From positions 3,353,001 to 3,417,000 of the forward strand of contig NZ_CP065589.1 of NCBI RefSeq assembly GCF_021278965.1: 64,000 nucleotides of DNA. The letters are read 5' to 3'. Below the pieces are notes generated by a model. The model saw nothing but the letters and a program-made list of their open reading frames with translations, was not told the DNA's origin and did no database searches. This stretch comes from Chryseobacterium capnotolerans. GTDB lineage: Bacteria; Bacteroidota; Bacteroidia; Flavobacteriales; Weeksellaceae. Both the position numbers and the translations under genes were made by a program. This document shows, one piece after another, positions 7,473 to 16,650 of the stretch. Each line of letters starts with the position of its first letter. Position 1 is the first letter of the stretch.

Positions 7473-8915
7473 TTAATTCAATTTTCCGCCTAAGGCTTTA
7501 AACAACAAAACATTATTTCTTGTATTCTGATGCTGAAACTGCAGCAAATCAAGCTCTGCTGTCAATTTACTTTTCTGTGAATTAATCAGTTCAAAATAAT
7601 TCGCATATCCCGTCAGATAAAGATCATTGGAAACTTCAACTCCGCGATCCAGAAAACCTACTTCTTCTGATTTTAATTTTAAAACTTTCTCGTAGATCTT
7701 AGTCTGTTTCAAAATAGACTGAAGCTCATTGAATGCAGTGGTAATGCTCTTCTGATAATTTAAAAAAGCAATTTCCTGTTCTTTACTGGCAACTTTAAAT
7801 TCATATTTCAGCTGCCCTTTATTAAAAACAGGAACCATTAATCCGCCCAAAAGCTGCCCTGCCAAGGAACTGGGTTTGAAAAATGTTTCCACAGAAAAGG
7901 AATTCATCCCAATTCCGGCTCCAAGGTCAATTTTGGGATAAAAAGCAGCTCTTGCCGCCTTTGCATCTGCCTGAGAAGCCTCCAGAACATAGTAATTGGC
8001 TGCTACATCCGGTCTTGAATGAATAACCGCTTCTACATTAATGGTTTTGTTTAAAACATCCATATTCGTAGGCATAAGTACTTTACCCCGTTTCACATCT
8101 CCACCATAACTTCCGGTTAAAGTGGTGATCGCTTGTTCAACGGTAACAATTTCTACCTTTATATGCTCAATTTCTGCCAGCCAGTTGTTATTCTGTGCTT
8201 TGAACTGTTGTACGGCAAGCTCGGTAGCCTTTCCCACTTCACGTTGTGCCAGAACAATTTCAAAGGCTCTCTGCTGAAGATTGTAGTTCTTCTGATAAAT
8301 AGCCAAACGGTTATCTAAAGCCACCAGCTGATAATATAGGTTGGCAATATCCGTGAAAAGCTCCACCTGAAGCAGCCTTAATCCTTCCGTAGAAGCCAGA
8401 TATTTTTTCTGGGCAGCAATCTTCTTATTTTTCAGCTTACCCCAGGCATCTATTTCCCAGCTGCTTCTTGCCCCTACCCAATAATTAGGGGTAAAGTCAC
8501 GGTTGATCTTCTGATCTTCCGTAATATTAGGAGAAAGATTGGTATCGTAATTTCCCACTCCTTCCATGGTATACTTCCCATAGCGGTTTCCGGCAACTTC
8601 TGCTCCTACTTCAAGAGAAGGCAAAAGATCCATTTTTGATCTCTGTAGAAAGCTATTGGCGATTTCTACTCTTTGCTGAGCAATCTGAAAATCGGGATTG
8701 GCCTGTACTACTTTATCAAAAAGCTCTAATAAATGAGCATCGGTAAAATAGGCTTTCAGATCAAATTGCTGAAATTCTCCTGAACTGGTAGTTTTTGCCG
8801 GAATTTCCGGAAGTGTCTGAGCCTTTTTGATATCAGCCACCTTTGGAACAGCACATGAAACTAAACTTAAGGCCGCTATACCGTATAATATATGTCTATG
8901 ATTTAATCTTTTCAT
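7473..8915 (-). CDS. RND efflux outer-membrane factor (TolC/NodT family lipoprotein)
   Basis: Outer-membrane channel of the tripartite pump encoded just upstream. Starting at the ATG at 8915 (MKRLNHRHILYGIAALSLVSC) the protein has about 480 residues with a lipoprotein signal ending in SLVSC. The body has two repeated TolC-like halves rich in long helices (VANPDFQIAQQRVEIANSFL near the start, LTAELDLLQFQHQNTRNN near the end). The start codon overlaps the last 20 bases of the pump gene, so the genes are translationally coupled. An alternative start nine codons upstream (8942) would lengthen the N-region and looks less likely for a lipoprotein. Confidence 0.9.
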   Translation of the reverse strand: MKRLNHRHILYGIAALSLVSCAVPKVADIKKAQTLPEIPAKTTSSGEFQQFDLKAYFTDAHLLELFDKVVQANPDFQIAQQRVEIANSFLQRSKMDLLPSLEVGAEVAGNRYGKYTMEGVGNYDTNLSPNITEDQKINRDFTPNYWVGARSSWEIDAWGKLKNKKIAAQKKYLASTEGLRLLQVELFTDIANLYYQLVALDNRLAIYQKNYNLQQRAFEIVLAQREVGKATELAVQQFKAQNNNWLAEIEHIKVEIVTVEQAITTLTGSYGGDVKRGKVLMPTNMDVLNKTINVEAVIHSRPDVAANYYVLEASQADAKAARAAFYPKIDLGAGIGMNSFSVETFFKPSSLAGQLLGGLMVPVFNKGQLKYEFKVASKEQEIAFLNYQKSITTAFNELQSILKQTKIYEKVLKLKSEEVGFLDRGVEVSNDLYLTGYANYFELINSQKSKLTAELDLLQFQHQNTRNNVLLFKALGGKLN

Positions 8916-11900
8916 CTTTCTTCTTATTTTCAAGTTTCGCAAAGAATATATACAATCCCGGAATCACTACCAATCCGAAAATAGTTCCGATTAACATTCC
9001 TCCTGCTGCTGCCGTACCAATGGAACGGTTACCGATTGCTCCTGCTCCAGATGCAATACACAATGGAATAAGTCCTGCTACAAAGGCAAAGGAAGTCATC
9101 AGAATAGGTCTAAGACGTTGTCTGGCACCTTCAATAGCAGCCGGAACAATATCATATCCCTGCTTATTTCTGGCCACCGCAAATTCTACGATCAGAATGG
9201 CATTTTTCGCCAAAAGCCCAATCAGCATGACAAGAGCTACCTGCGCATAAATGTTATTATCCAATCCTGCCATTACCAAAGCAATATAAGACCCGAAAAT
9301 TCCTGTCGGAAGGCTTAATAATACTGGCATTGGAAGAAGGAAGCTTTCATATTGGGCCGCTAATAGAAGATACACAAACAATAGACAGATCAGGAAAATA
9401 TACACGGTTTGATTTCCTGATAAGATCTCTTCTCTTGTCATCCCTGACCATTCAATATCAAAACCTCTCGGAAGGGTCTCTTTGGCTACACGTTCTACTG
9501 CTGCAATGGCATCACCGGAGCTGTAACCATCTGCCGGCTCTCCATTAATCATAGCCGACATATACATATTATATCTGGTTAATACTTCTGGTCCATATAC
9601 CTTTTCAATGGTAATAAATGTTGAAAAAGGAACCATTTCTCCTTTATCGTTTTTCAGATATAAATTCAGGATACTTTCAGGGGTATCTCTATGCTCCGGA
9701 CTTGCCTGAACCATCACTTTATACATCTGGCTGAAACGGATAAAATTGGTCGCATAATAAGATCCCAGCATGGTTTGTAAGGTAGACATCGCATTGTCTA
9801 CAGATATACCTTTCTTCGCTGCCATATCATAATCCACATTAATCATATATTGTGGGAAAGTGGCATCAAAGCTGGTAAAGTTGTTCTGCAGTTCAGGAGC
9901 TTCATTTAGCTTTTTAACAAAATTTTTGGTGATTTTATCGGTATTTTCAATGGTTCCTCCTGTTCTGTCCAGCATACGCAATTCAAAACCACTGGTATTA
10001 CCAAATCCTGGAACGGTAGGTGGAGCAAAGATCTCAATCTGTGCATCGGCTATTCCTTTTGTTTTTTCAGAAAGCTCTGTAATCAGATCATTAACTGAAA
10101 TGGATCTTTCTTTCCAATCTTTAAGGTTGATCATCGCCATTCCATAAGATGACCCTGCAATCTCTGTTACAATGCTATATCCTGCAAGCGTTGTTACGTT
10201 TTCTACTCCTTTTATTTTCTTCGCAATAACTGTTACTTCATCCAACACCTTTTCCGTTCTTTCTACGGTTGCTCCCTGCGGAGTGGTAACACTTACATAT
10301 ACCATTCCCTGGTCTTCCATTGGAATAAATCCGGTTGGAAGGAATTTACTTGTGACGAAGGTTAATCCTATAAATAAGAACAATAAACCGAAAGTAACCG
10401 TGGTTCTTGTCGCAAATTTTGATAGAATCCCAACATAACCATTAGTCAATCTTTCAAAGCCCGTATTGAAACTCTGGAAAGCCCTGTCAATGATGGTCTT
10501 CTTTTTATTGTGGTCATGAGGTTTTAAAATAATCGCACACAATGCCGGAGTAAGCGTCAATGCATTCACCCCTGAAATCACAATACTGATGGCCAGTGTT
10601 AATGAAAACTGACGGTAAAATACTCCCACCGGGCCATCCAGAAATGCCACGGGAATAAATACCGCAGACATTACAATCGTGATTGCTACTACTGCGCCTG
10701 CAATTTCTTTTGTAGCACTAATCGTAGCATCCATTGCATTCATCCCTTCTTCCATCTTTACATGGACTGCTTCCACGACGACAATGGCATTATCTACCAC
10801 AATTCCAATGGCCAATACCAAAGCGAATAATGTCAGCAGGTTTACCGAGAAATCCATCATATTCATAAAAGCAAAGGTTCCAATCAATGCTACAGGAACT
10901 GCCAATACCGGAATTAACGTAGAACGCCAGTCCTGAAGGAAAATAAATACTACAATTCCTACCAGAATAAAAGCCTCAATAAGAGTAGTCAGTACCGCAC
11001 TGATAGAAGCATCAAGGAATCTTGAAACATCGTACGCCATATTGAATTCCATTCCGGGTGGGAATGAAGAACCTTTTAGCTCTTCCATTTTAGCCTTTAC
11101 ACTTTCAATGACTTCGGAGGCATTGGATCCAGGTCGCTGTTTCATCATAATAGACGCAGAAGGTCTGCCATCAGTTTTGGAAACCATTCCGTAGTTCATC
11201 GCTCCAAATTCTACCTTGGCAATATCCTTAAGCTTTAAAATAGTTCCATCTACATCGGATCTGATCGGAACTTCCTCGTATTGCTTAGGCTCAAAGAATT
11301 TCCCTTTATATTTGATTACATACTGAAGCTGACTGGAAGTTTTTCCTGAGGTCTCTCCTACTTTTCCTGGCGCCGCTGAAATATTCTGCTTTTGTAATGA
11401 TGTGATCACTTCATCTGCTGAAATATTATAAGCTGCCATCTTCTGTGGATCAAGCCATACCCTCATGGAGTATTCTTTCTGCCCCATGATCTCTGCACGT
11501 CCTACTCCATCAATACGCTTCAGCTCCTGAAGAACGTTAATATCCGTGAAGTTATAAATGAACTGCTCATCCTGGCTCGGGTCTGTACTGGTAATGTTGA
11601 GGTACATCAGCATACTGTTTACCTCCTTTTCAGTAGTTACCCCGGCACGGATTACTTCTTCGGGAAGCTCATCCAAGATCGTTGTTACTCTATTCTGAAC
11701 GTTTACTGCTGCTACATCAGGGTCTGTTCCTACTTCAAAGAAAACCTGGATCAGGGTAAGCCCGTCATTGGAAGTTACCGTTGACATATAGGTCATTCCC
11801 GGCACACCGTTGATAGCTCTCTCTAGCGGAAGTGCAACCGCATTGGCGGATACTTCAGCGTTGGCACCGGTATATTTTGCTGTTACCGTTACTGAAGGTG

Positions 11901-12018
11901 GTACAATATCCGGAAACTGGGTAATCGGCATCTTCAATAATGCCATAATTCCCAGCAATACAAATAATATGGAAATAACCAACGAAAGAACCTTTCGTCT
12001 TATAAACATTTCTACCAT
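8896..12018 (-). CDS. RND efflux pump, AcrB/HAE1 family
   Basis: The 1040-residue inner-membrane permease has the full HAE1 layout: MVEMFIRRKVLSLVISIL as TM1, two large periplasmic domains and 12 membrane helices. It exports hydrophobic or amphiphilic compounds by proton antiport through the adaptor and channel encoded on either side. The TM4 segment reads LVLAIGIVVDNAIVVVEAVH. AcrB has VDDAI here, so the second proton-relay aspartate (Asp408 in E. coli AcrB) aligns with asparagine. The TM10 lysine is kept in LLAKNAILIVEFA. It is in an operon with the adaptor (28 bp upstream) and the outer-membrane factor (overlapping). Substrates are unknown. Confidence 0.93.
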   Translation of the reverse strand: MVEMFIRRKVLSLVISILFVLLGIMALLKMPITQFPDIVPPSVTVTAKYTGANAEVSANAVALPLERAINGVPGMTYMSTVTSNDGLTLIQVFFEVGTDPDVAAVNVQNRVTTILDELPEEVIRAGVTTEKEVNSMLMYLNITSTDPSQDEQFIYNFTDINVLQELKRIDGVGRAEIMGQKEYSMRVWLDPQKMAAYNISADEVITSLQKQNISAAPGKVGETSGKTSSQLQYVIKYKGKFFEPKQYEEVPIRSDVDGTILKLKDIAKVEFGAMNYGMVSKTDGRPSASIMMKQRPGSNASEVIESVKAKMEELKGSSFPPGMEFNMAYDVSRFLDASISAVLTTLIEAFILVGIVVFIFLQDWRSTLIPVLAVPVALIGTFAFMNMMDFSVNLLTLFALVLAIGIVVDNAIVVVEAVHVKMEEGMNAMDATISATKEIAGAVVAITIVMSAVFIPVAFLDGPVGVFYRQFSLTLAISIVISGVNALTLTPALCAIILKPHDHNKKKTIIDRAFQSFNTGFERLTNGYVGILSKFATRTTVTFGLLFLFIGLTFVTSKFLPTGFIPMEDQGMVYVSVTTPQGATVERTEKVLDEVTVIAKKIKGVENVTTLAGYSIVTEIAGSSYGMAMINLKDWKERSISVNDLITELSEKTKGIADAQIEIFAPPTVPGFGNTSGFELRMLDRTGGTIENTDKITKNFVKKLNEAPELQNNFTSFDATFPQYMINVDYDMAAKKGISVDNAMSTLQTMLGSYYATNFIRFSQMYKVMVQASPEHRDTPESILNLYLKNDKGEMVPFSTFITIEKVYGPEVLTRYNMYMSAMINGEPADGYSSGDAIAAVERVAKETLPRGFDIEWSGMTREEILSGNQTVYIFLICLLFVYLLLAAQYESFLLPMPVLLSLPTGIFGSYIALVMAGLDNNIYAQVALVMLIGLLAKNAILIVEFAVARNKQGYDIVPAAIEGARQRLRPILMTSFAFVAGLIPLCIASGAGAIGNRSIGTAAAGGMLIGTIFGLVVIPGLYIFFAKLENKKKDEKIKS

Positions 12019-12046
12019 AATAAGTTGATTTAAAGATTATGAAAGG

Positions 12047-13135
12047 TTAATACTTCTTTTTGATTTTAATAATATCACCATCCTTTAGGGACTGAGTACC
12101 TTCATAAATGATTAAATCTCCTTTTTTAAGACCACTTTCCACCATATAAGAATCTCTCAATGTGCTTCCGATCTTAATGTTTGTCATTTTCACTTTATTC
12201 TGCTTATCTACTACAAAAACATAGGTTTTATCCTGAATAGAGAATGTAGATTTTTGAGGAATCAAAATAGCATTATCCTGATTCTCAGAAATGATAAGCT
12301 TTCCTGAAGTACCATGCTTAATCAAGCGGTCTGGGTTCGGGAAAAGAACTTTATATCGGATAGACCCCGTAGTTCTGTCGATCTCTCCTTCAGCGGTCTT
12401 TAATGCACCGTTAAACTGATAATTCACTCCGTTTGGCAGCGTTAATTCAATCTTCTGATGATTTCCGATCTTATCATTGGCCAAAAGTTCAAAATACAGG
12501 TTTTCCGGGATCGAAAAGTAAGCATACACCTCATTAAGCTGGGATAAAGTGGTGAGTAATGTTCCGTTTTCAACTAAGCTTCCGTCTTTGTGTGGAATAA
12601 CGTCAATGACTCCATCAAAAGGAGCTGTGATCTTTGTAAAACTTACCTTCTGAAGTACAGCTCTTTTTTCAGCATCTGCAAAAGCATGTTTTGCCTGAGC
12701 GGACGAAAGCTTGGCTTTTACCAGTTCCAGTTCATTATTGGCTACAAATTTTTTAGCATGAAGACTCTGGATCTGCTTAAGTTCCACTTCGGCGATACGA
12801 ACATCAGCCTGAGTTTGTTTCAAAGCGGCATTAGCTTTTAAAAGTTCCATCTGTAACTCGGCATCATTGATTTTGAATAAAGGCTGCCCCTGATGAACAA
12901 ATTGTCCTTCATTCACATAAATATGCTGAATAATTCCACCGATTCGGGAACGCATCTCCACATTTTTTTTAGCCTGGATATCTGTCACAAACTGATTGCT
13001 CACCAAGGTATCTTTTTCCTTGATTTCCAGTACGGGAACTTCTTTTTCTTTTTGATTGTTTTTTTCCTTGTCCTTATTGCATGACACTGCGAATAATATT
13101 GCAAAGCTGCAAATTATTACATTTTTAAAATACAT
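12047..13135 (-). CDS. RND efflux periplasmic adaptor (AcrA/MexA-like lipoprotein)
   Basis: The 362-residue membrane-fusion protein has a lipobox at its N-terminus (IICSFAILFAVSC-NKDKEK). It follows the adaptor order: barrel-sandwich/lipoyl half (VEMRSRIGGIIQHIYVNEGQFV), alpha-hairpin (about residues 105-160, ALKQTQADVRIAEVEL), second lipoyl half (ITAPFDGVIDVIPHKDGSLV), beta-barrel and membrane-proximal domain. It links the AcrB-like pump to the outer-membrane channel. It precedes the pump gene by 28 bp. Confidence 0.92.
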   Translation of the reverse strand: MYFKNVIICSFAILFAVSCNKDKEKNNQKEKEVPVLEIKEKDTLVSNQFVTDIQAKKNVEMRSRIGGIIQHIYVNEGQFVHQGQPLFKINDAELQMELLKANAALKQTQADVRIAEVELKQIQSLHAKKFVANNELELVKAKLSSAQAKHAFADAEKRAVLQKVSFTKITAPFDGVIDVIPHKDGSLVENGTLLTTLSQLNEVYAYFSIPENLYFELLANDKIGNHQKIELTLPNGVNYQFNGALKTAEGEIDRTTGSIRYKVLFPNPDRLIKHGTSGKLIISENQDNAILIPQKSTFSIQDKTYVFVVDKQNKVKMTNIKIGSTLRDSYMVESGLKKGDLIIYEGTQSLKDGDIIKIKKKY

Positions 13136-13194
13136 TTTCGAATGTTTAGGTTATAAAATTTTCGTTAAAATAATTTGAAATTCAACAACTTAAA

Positions 13195-13527
13195 CTAGTA
13201 CAACTGGAGGAGATGGAGAAAGGATTTCACTCCACAAATTATGGAAACCGCAATCTCAGGAAGTATGATTTTCGGAGCAGCTTTCAAAACTGCAGAAAAA
13301 TCTCCTGCCGCAGGATCATCCTTACGTATCGAATGTTTTACAATTTTAGACGCTGCAGGCAATGCATGCGTGTTCATATCTGCTTCTTCGTAAACATCCA
13401 GTAAATGGATATTGTTTACATGAGGAATGTGAGGAATATTTTGCAGTGATTTTTCTGCCCAATTCGAATTGAAAAGGGTAAAAACCAGCATGATATAGAA
13501 ATAGAAAAATGACCTCAGACTTGCCAT
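13195..13527 (-). CDS. Small hypothetical protein heading the efflux operon
   Basis: A 110-residue ORF with an N-terminal hydrophobic stretch (SFFYFYIMLVFTLFNSNW) that could be a signal anchor, then a polar middle (SIRKDDPAAGD) and a hydrophobic C-terminus. No family was recognised. A perfect -7 element lies at 13571-13578 upstream, and the adaptor gene starts 60 bp downstream with no terminator between, so it probably leads the efflux transcript. It could be a small membrane accessory protein or a transcribed leader ORF. Its reality as a protein is uncertain. Confidence 0.5.
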   Translation of the reverse strand: MASLRSFFYFYIMLVFTLFNSNWAEKSLQNIPHIPHVNNIHLLDVYEEADMNTHALPAASKIVKHSIRKDDPAAGDFSAVLKAAPKIILPEIAVSIICGVKSFLHLLQLY

Positions 13528-13570
13528 GTCAACAGAATACTTAGTTTTTTAAGTAAAAACGATAGTGCTG

Positions 13571-13578
13571 CAAAAATA
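13571..13578 (-). promoter_or_regulatory. -7 element of the efflux operon
   Basis: The minus strand reads TATTTTTG, an exact TAnnTTTG match 43 bp upstream of the 110-codon ORF. No matching -33 TTG was seen at 17-23 bp. Confidence 0.5.
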
Positions 13579-13657
13579 GGAAATTTTGATGAACTTTCTT
13601 TCCTTTAATTGTTAAAAAAACTTAAACAATGCTGATAAAATCACGTTTTTTGATGAT

Positions 13658-13921
13658 TGATGAGATTCTTCCTCCATCAGAGCAGCAAAGTTCTTATTTA
13701 TTTTTCATCTCGCAGATTGATCAAATATAGCAGATATTAATTCTATACAATCCGTGGGATCTGCGGGAAATCATATTGAGATTCTTCCTGTGTCAGAATA
13801 CAAAGACCGTGTTTATTTTTTATCCCAATGATTGGGCTAATCCGGCTGATAACTTATATGTAAAATCTGCGGAATCTGTGGGATCTGCGAGAAATCATAT
13901 TGAGATTCTCCTTCATCAGAA
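13658..13921. repeat. Degenerate intergenic direct repeats (three copies)
   Basis: The 425 bp between 13528 and 13952 hold no gene beyond promoter sequence. A motif TGGGATCTGCGgGAAATC followed by ATATTGAGATTCTTC and a CATCAG/GTCAG end occurs at 13751-13798 and 13875-13921. A shorter copy of its 3' part (TGAGATTCTTCCTCCATCAG) lies at 13661-13680. Such elements are common in Chryseobacterium intergenic DNA; their function is unknown. Confidence 0.6.
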
Positions 13922-13952
13922 GAACAGACAACAAACAGTATATTAAAATCTT

Positions 13953-14405
13953 TTAAAACAACCTGCTCAGAACTCTTAAGCGATAATCAAAAATGTAATC
14001 CAATTTCTTTTTCACAAATAAAGAATGTGAAAATTCCCCCAAGAATCCCATAGGAAGCTCATAATTTATAGTATCTCTCATCAAAACACCTTCTTCGTTA
14101 GGAATGAACTCGTGATGATGGTTCCATAGCTTGTAAGGGCCTTTTCTTTGGAAATCAATAAAGCTTTTCTGAAAATCAACATGCGTAATCTCAGTCTGCC
14201 ATTTCATTTTAATTCCAAACAATGGAGAAACATAGTAATCGATGAGCATGCCTTCATAGATTGCATCATCTTCCATTTCGGTTAATACCGTAAACCCCAT
14301 ATCTTTCGGAGTAATTTCTGAAAGATTATTGGCTGATGAAAAAAATTTCCAGGCAGTTTCTATATCACAGTTCAATTGTTGTTCACGGAAAAGCGTATGT
14401 TTCAT
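13953..14405 (-). CDS. SRPBCC-family protein
   Basis: The 150-residue protein has the START/polyketide-cyclase-like fold of the SRPBCC superfamily: an N-terminal strand (HTLFREQQLNCDIETAWKFFSSANNLSEITP) typical of ligand-binding members, central strands (IDYYVSPLFGIKMKWQTEI) and a C-terminal helix (LFVKKKLDYIFDYR). Relatives are often annotated as cell-division inhibitors or cyclase/dehydrases. Ligand and role are unknown. It probably lacks its own operon partner, as the next gene upstream is 92 bp away. Confidence 0.75.
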   Translation of the reverse strand: MKHTLFREQQLNCDIETAWKFFSSANNLSEITPKDMGFTVLTEMEDDAIYEGMLIDYYVSPLFGIKMKWQTEITHVDFQKSFIDFQRKGPYKLWNHHHEFIPNEEGVLMRDTINYELPMGFLGEFSHSLFVKKKLDYIFDYRLRVLSRLF

Positions 14406-14496
14406 CTTACTTCTTTTTAATAATATACTACATCAGAACAGGCTTCCTTGAATTATCTTTCTTCTTATTACAAAAATAAGAGAACAAATTTAGTGT

Positions 14497-15180
14497 TTAT
14501 TTATAATGCTGGAAAATTCCAAAATCAGAAGGGGTCCAAAGGGCTGCCTTTTGTCCTGCAGCTTTCAACGCATCATTGCTCCAGGTATTGCAGGTATACA
14601 AGAAACTGTATGTTCCTCTGGCATCATAAAATGCATCATTATCACCATATACCGCATCGGTAGGAATCAGCATAAATTTTCCGTTCTGATCTCTATCGAA
14701 TTTATCTTCTACAAACCTGATTAAATTCTGATACTGGCTTCTGCTTATCATGATCATTTTACAATCTTCACCTTCTTTCATTGCATAATAATAAGTACAG
14801 TGCATGGCTGAATCACTTAACCAAAAAGCTGCTTTCACCGCTGTTGAAAATTTCAGATCAGCCCAGGTTGGCGTATCCAGATAAAATCCTTTATCTCCCC
14901 ATCCTATTCCGATATAGTTGTAATCTGTTTTCCTGGATTTTGTATCTGCAAAAGGAATCATCAGGCTCCAGTCCTTCAGATCATTCTTTACAGGCATTAC
15001 AATATCCGTATGAACACCATTGGTATAAATATAAATCGGAATATCTTTTTTCTCTCCGTCATCTTTAGCTGAAACCGGAATAAATGGGATCAGAAGCCCT
15101 AGAAGAACGTAAACAATTACAATTCCCAGAATAACTCCCAGAATTTTCAGTGCGTAAATTAATATGGTTTTCACAGTCAT
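14497..15180 (-). CDS. TIGR02117/DUF2459 family protein
   Basis: The 227-residue protein has an N-terminal membrane helix (ILGVILGIVIVYVLLGLLIPF) and the signature strings of the DUF2459 family: NGVHTDIVMP, IGWGDKGFYLDTPTW and TCNTWSNDALKAAG. The conserved Cys-Asn-Thr-Trp with the upstream His suggests a papain-like fold, but no activity is established for the family. The catalytic domain should face the periplasm. It is not closely coupled to the neighbouring SRPBCC gene. Confidence 0.85.
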   Translation of the reverse strand: MTVKTILIYALKILGVILGIVIVYVLLGLLIPFIPVSAKDDGEKKDIPIYIYTNGVHTDIVMPVKNDLKDWSLMIPFADTKSRKTDYNYIGIGWGDKGFYLDTPTWADLKFSTAVKAAFWLSDSAMHCTYYYAMKEGEDCKMIMISRSQYQNLIRFVEDKFDRDQNGKFMLIPTDAVYGDNDAFYDARGTYSFLYTCNTWSNDALKAAGQKAALWTPSDFGIFQHYK

Positions 15181-15221
15181 GTTTTTGAATAAAATTTAAT
15201 ATACAATTTTTCGTAAAAGTA

Positions 15222-15252
15222 TTTGTTTTAATCGAAAAAATGGCTATATTTA
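15222..15252 (+). promoter_or_regulatory. Promoter of the 26-codon basic ORF
   Basis: TTTG at 15222-15225 and TATATTTA at 15245-15252 are separated by 19 bp, an almost perfect flavobacterial promoter. The predicted start is about 14 nt before the ATG at 15273. Confidence 0.7.
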
Positions 15253-15272
15253 ATTACGAAATATTCACAAAT

Positions 15273-15353
15273 ATGCGTAAAAATACCAAATCCCAGAAAA
15301 GATTTAAAGTAAGAGTAAAAACTGCTCCAAAAAGAATACAAAAAAAACGTTGA
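15273..15353 (+). CDS. 26-residue, highly basic small protein
   Basis: The ORF starts MRKNTKSQKRFKVRV and ends in IQKKR. Twelve of its 26 residues are Lys or Arg and none is acidic. It has a well-spaced promoter 20 bp upstream and a strong terminator whose stem begins at its stop codon, so a short dedicated transcript is likely. The composition suggests binding to RNA, ribosomes or membranes. No family was recognised; it is not the ribosomal THX or L36 sequence. The transcript could instead act as a small RNA. Confidence 0.55.
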   Translation: MRKNTKSQKRFKVRVKTAPKRIQKKR

Positions 15354-15397
15354 TTTTCGGTGAGACTTTGATCTCCTGAAAATCAATTTTTCTTTTT
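15350..15397 (+). terminator. Terminator of the small basic ORF
   Basis: TTGATTTTC (15350-15358) pairs with GAAAATCAA (15378-15386), with an inner GAGA/TCTC pairing, followed by a T-rich run. The stop codon of the small ORF lies inside the left arm. Confidence 0.85.
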
Positions 15398-15540
15398 AGG
15401 AAAGACTTTTTAAACAGTTTATTCAGTTAAATCTACACCTCCTTAGCATTGAAAATCTAAGGGATGGTCGATTATCAGCTTTTGTTTGGAGTTTTAAAAA
15501 TTCCCAAAGCGGGAATCATCACCAAATATTTAGGCAAAAA

Positions 15541-16479
15541 TCAGTCTGAAGGCCGCTGTAAAAATTCAATATTTCTCTTCAGACCAGCAAATTTAGTCCT
15601 TTTCACGGGTGATTTCCTGAAGATCTCGGAGAAGATTTCCTGGGTAAGTTCTTTCCATTCTCCTTTTTTGAAATTCTTCAAAGCTTCATTGGGTTTGAAT
15701 CTGCTCTGCTGATGAGGTGCGGAAAAACGATTCCAGGGACATACATCCTGGCATATATCACAACCAAACATCCAGTCTTCCATTTTATTTTTGAAATGAT
15801 CCGGAATATCATTTTTCAGTTCTATGGTAGCATAAGAAATGCATTTACTTCCGTCAATGATCTTTTCAGAAACGATGGCATCGGTAGGACAGGCATCAAT
15901 ACATTTTCTACAGGTTCCGCAATGATCTGTGGTTTCATGATCGGCTGTAAGTTCCAGATCACAAATGATTTCAGCCAAGAAATAAAAAGATCCGTTCTGT
16001 TTGGTAATCAGATTTGCATTTTTCCCCACCCATCCGATTCCTGATTTTCTGGCCCAGCTTCTCTCCAGTACCGGTGCTGAGTCTACAAAAACTCTGAATC
16101 CGAATTCACCGATTTCCTCTTGCAATTCGGCGACCATTTCCCGAAGAATTTCTTTAATAACTTCATGGTAGTCTTCGGCGTAAGCATATTTTGATATTTT
16201 AAAATTCTCCAGAATGGAAATCTTTTCTTCAGGAAAATAATTGTAGGAAAGTGAAATTACAGATTTGGAACCTTCTACCAGTAATCTGGGATCAAGCCTC
16301 TTATCGAAATGATTTTCCATATACTTCATTTCTCCATGGCAGTTGTTTTTCAACCATTGTTCAAGGCGTGGAGCATCTTCCTCTAAAAAATCTGCTTTAG
16401 ATATACCACAACTCTGGAATCCAAAGCTTTTAGCCTTGGATTTTATCAGTTCGGAATATTTTTCAGCACCAGCGTTCAT
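15541..16479 (-). CDS. queG: Epoxyqueuosine reductase
   Basis: QueG performs the last step of queuosine tRNA modification, reducing epoxyqueuosine to queuosine with cobalamin and two [4Fe-4S] clusters. The clusters are visible as [12 protein letters not shown] and [11 protein letters not shown], preceded by the QueG-type segments [10 protein letters not shown] and [19 protein letters not shown]. About 312 residues from the ATG at 16479 ([13 protein letters not shown]). The track-style start at 16488 is only 5 nt from a minus-strand TAATTTTG element (16493-16500), so the inner ATG is preferred. It stands alone on its strand. Confidence 0.92.
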   Translation of the reverse strand: MNAGAEKYSELIKSKAKSFGFQSCGISKADFLEEDAPRLEQWLKNNCHGEMKYMENHFDKRLDPRLLVEGSKSVISLSYNYFPEEKISILENFKISKYAYAEDYHEVIKEILREMVAELQEEIGEFGFRVFVDSAPVLERSWARKSGIGWVGKNANLITKQNGSFYFLAEIICDLELTADHETTDHCGTCRKCIDACPTDAIVSEKIIDGSKCISYATIELKNDIPDHFKNKMEDWMFGCDICQDVCPWNRFSAPHQQSRFKPNEALKNFKKGEWKELTQEIFSEIFRKSPVKRTKFAGLKRNIEFLQRPSD

Positions 16480-16650
16480 TAATTTCACACTGCAAAATTA
16501 AGATTATTTTATCAATCTTTAATTTTTGTCATCTTTATCCTCTATGTTCTTAATACCGCATTCTTTCTTAAATTTATACTTTCATTAAGATTTTTTTCAA
16601 AAAAAAATTACGTAATTTCGTCTATAATTTAATGTTTAAAACAAACAACT

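Noticed and set aside
10679..10936. Long rightward ORFs inside the RND pump gene
   Set aside because: They are antisense shadows of the transmembrane-coding region, with low-complexity translations.
15464..15712. Rightward 82-codon ORF over the end of queG
   Set aside because: Most of it is antisense to queG; the first 25 codons show no family or promoter.
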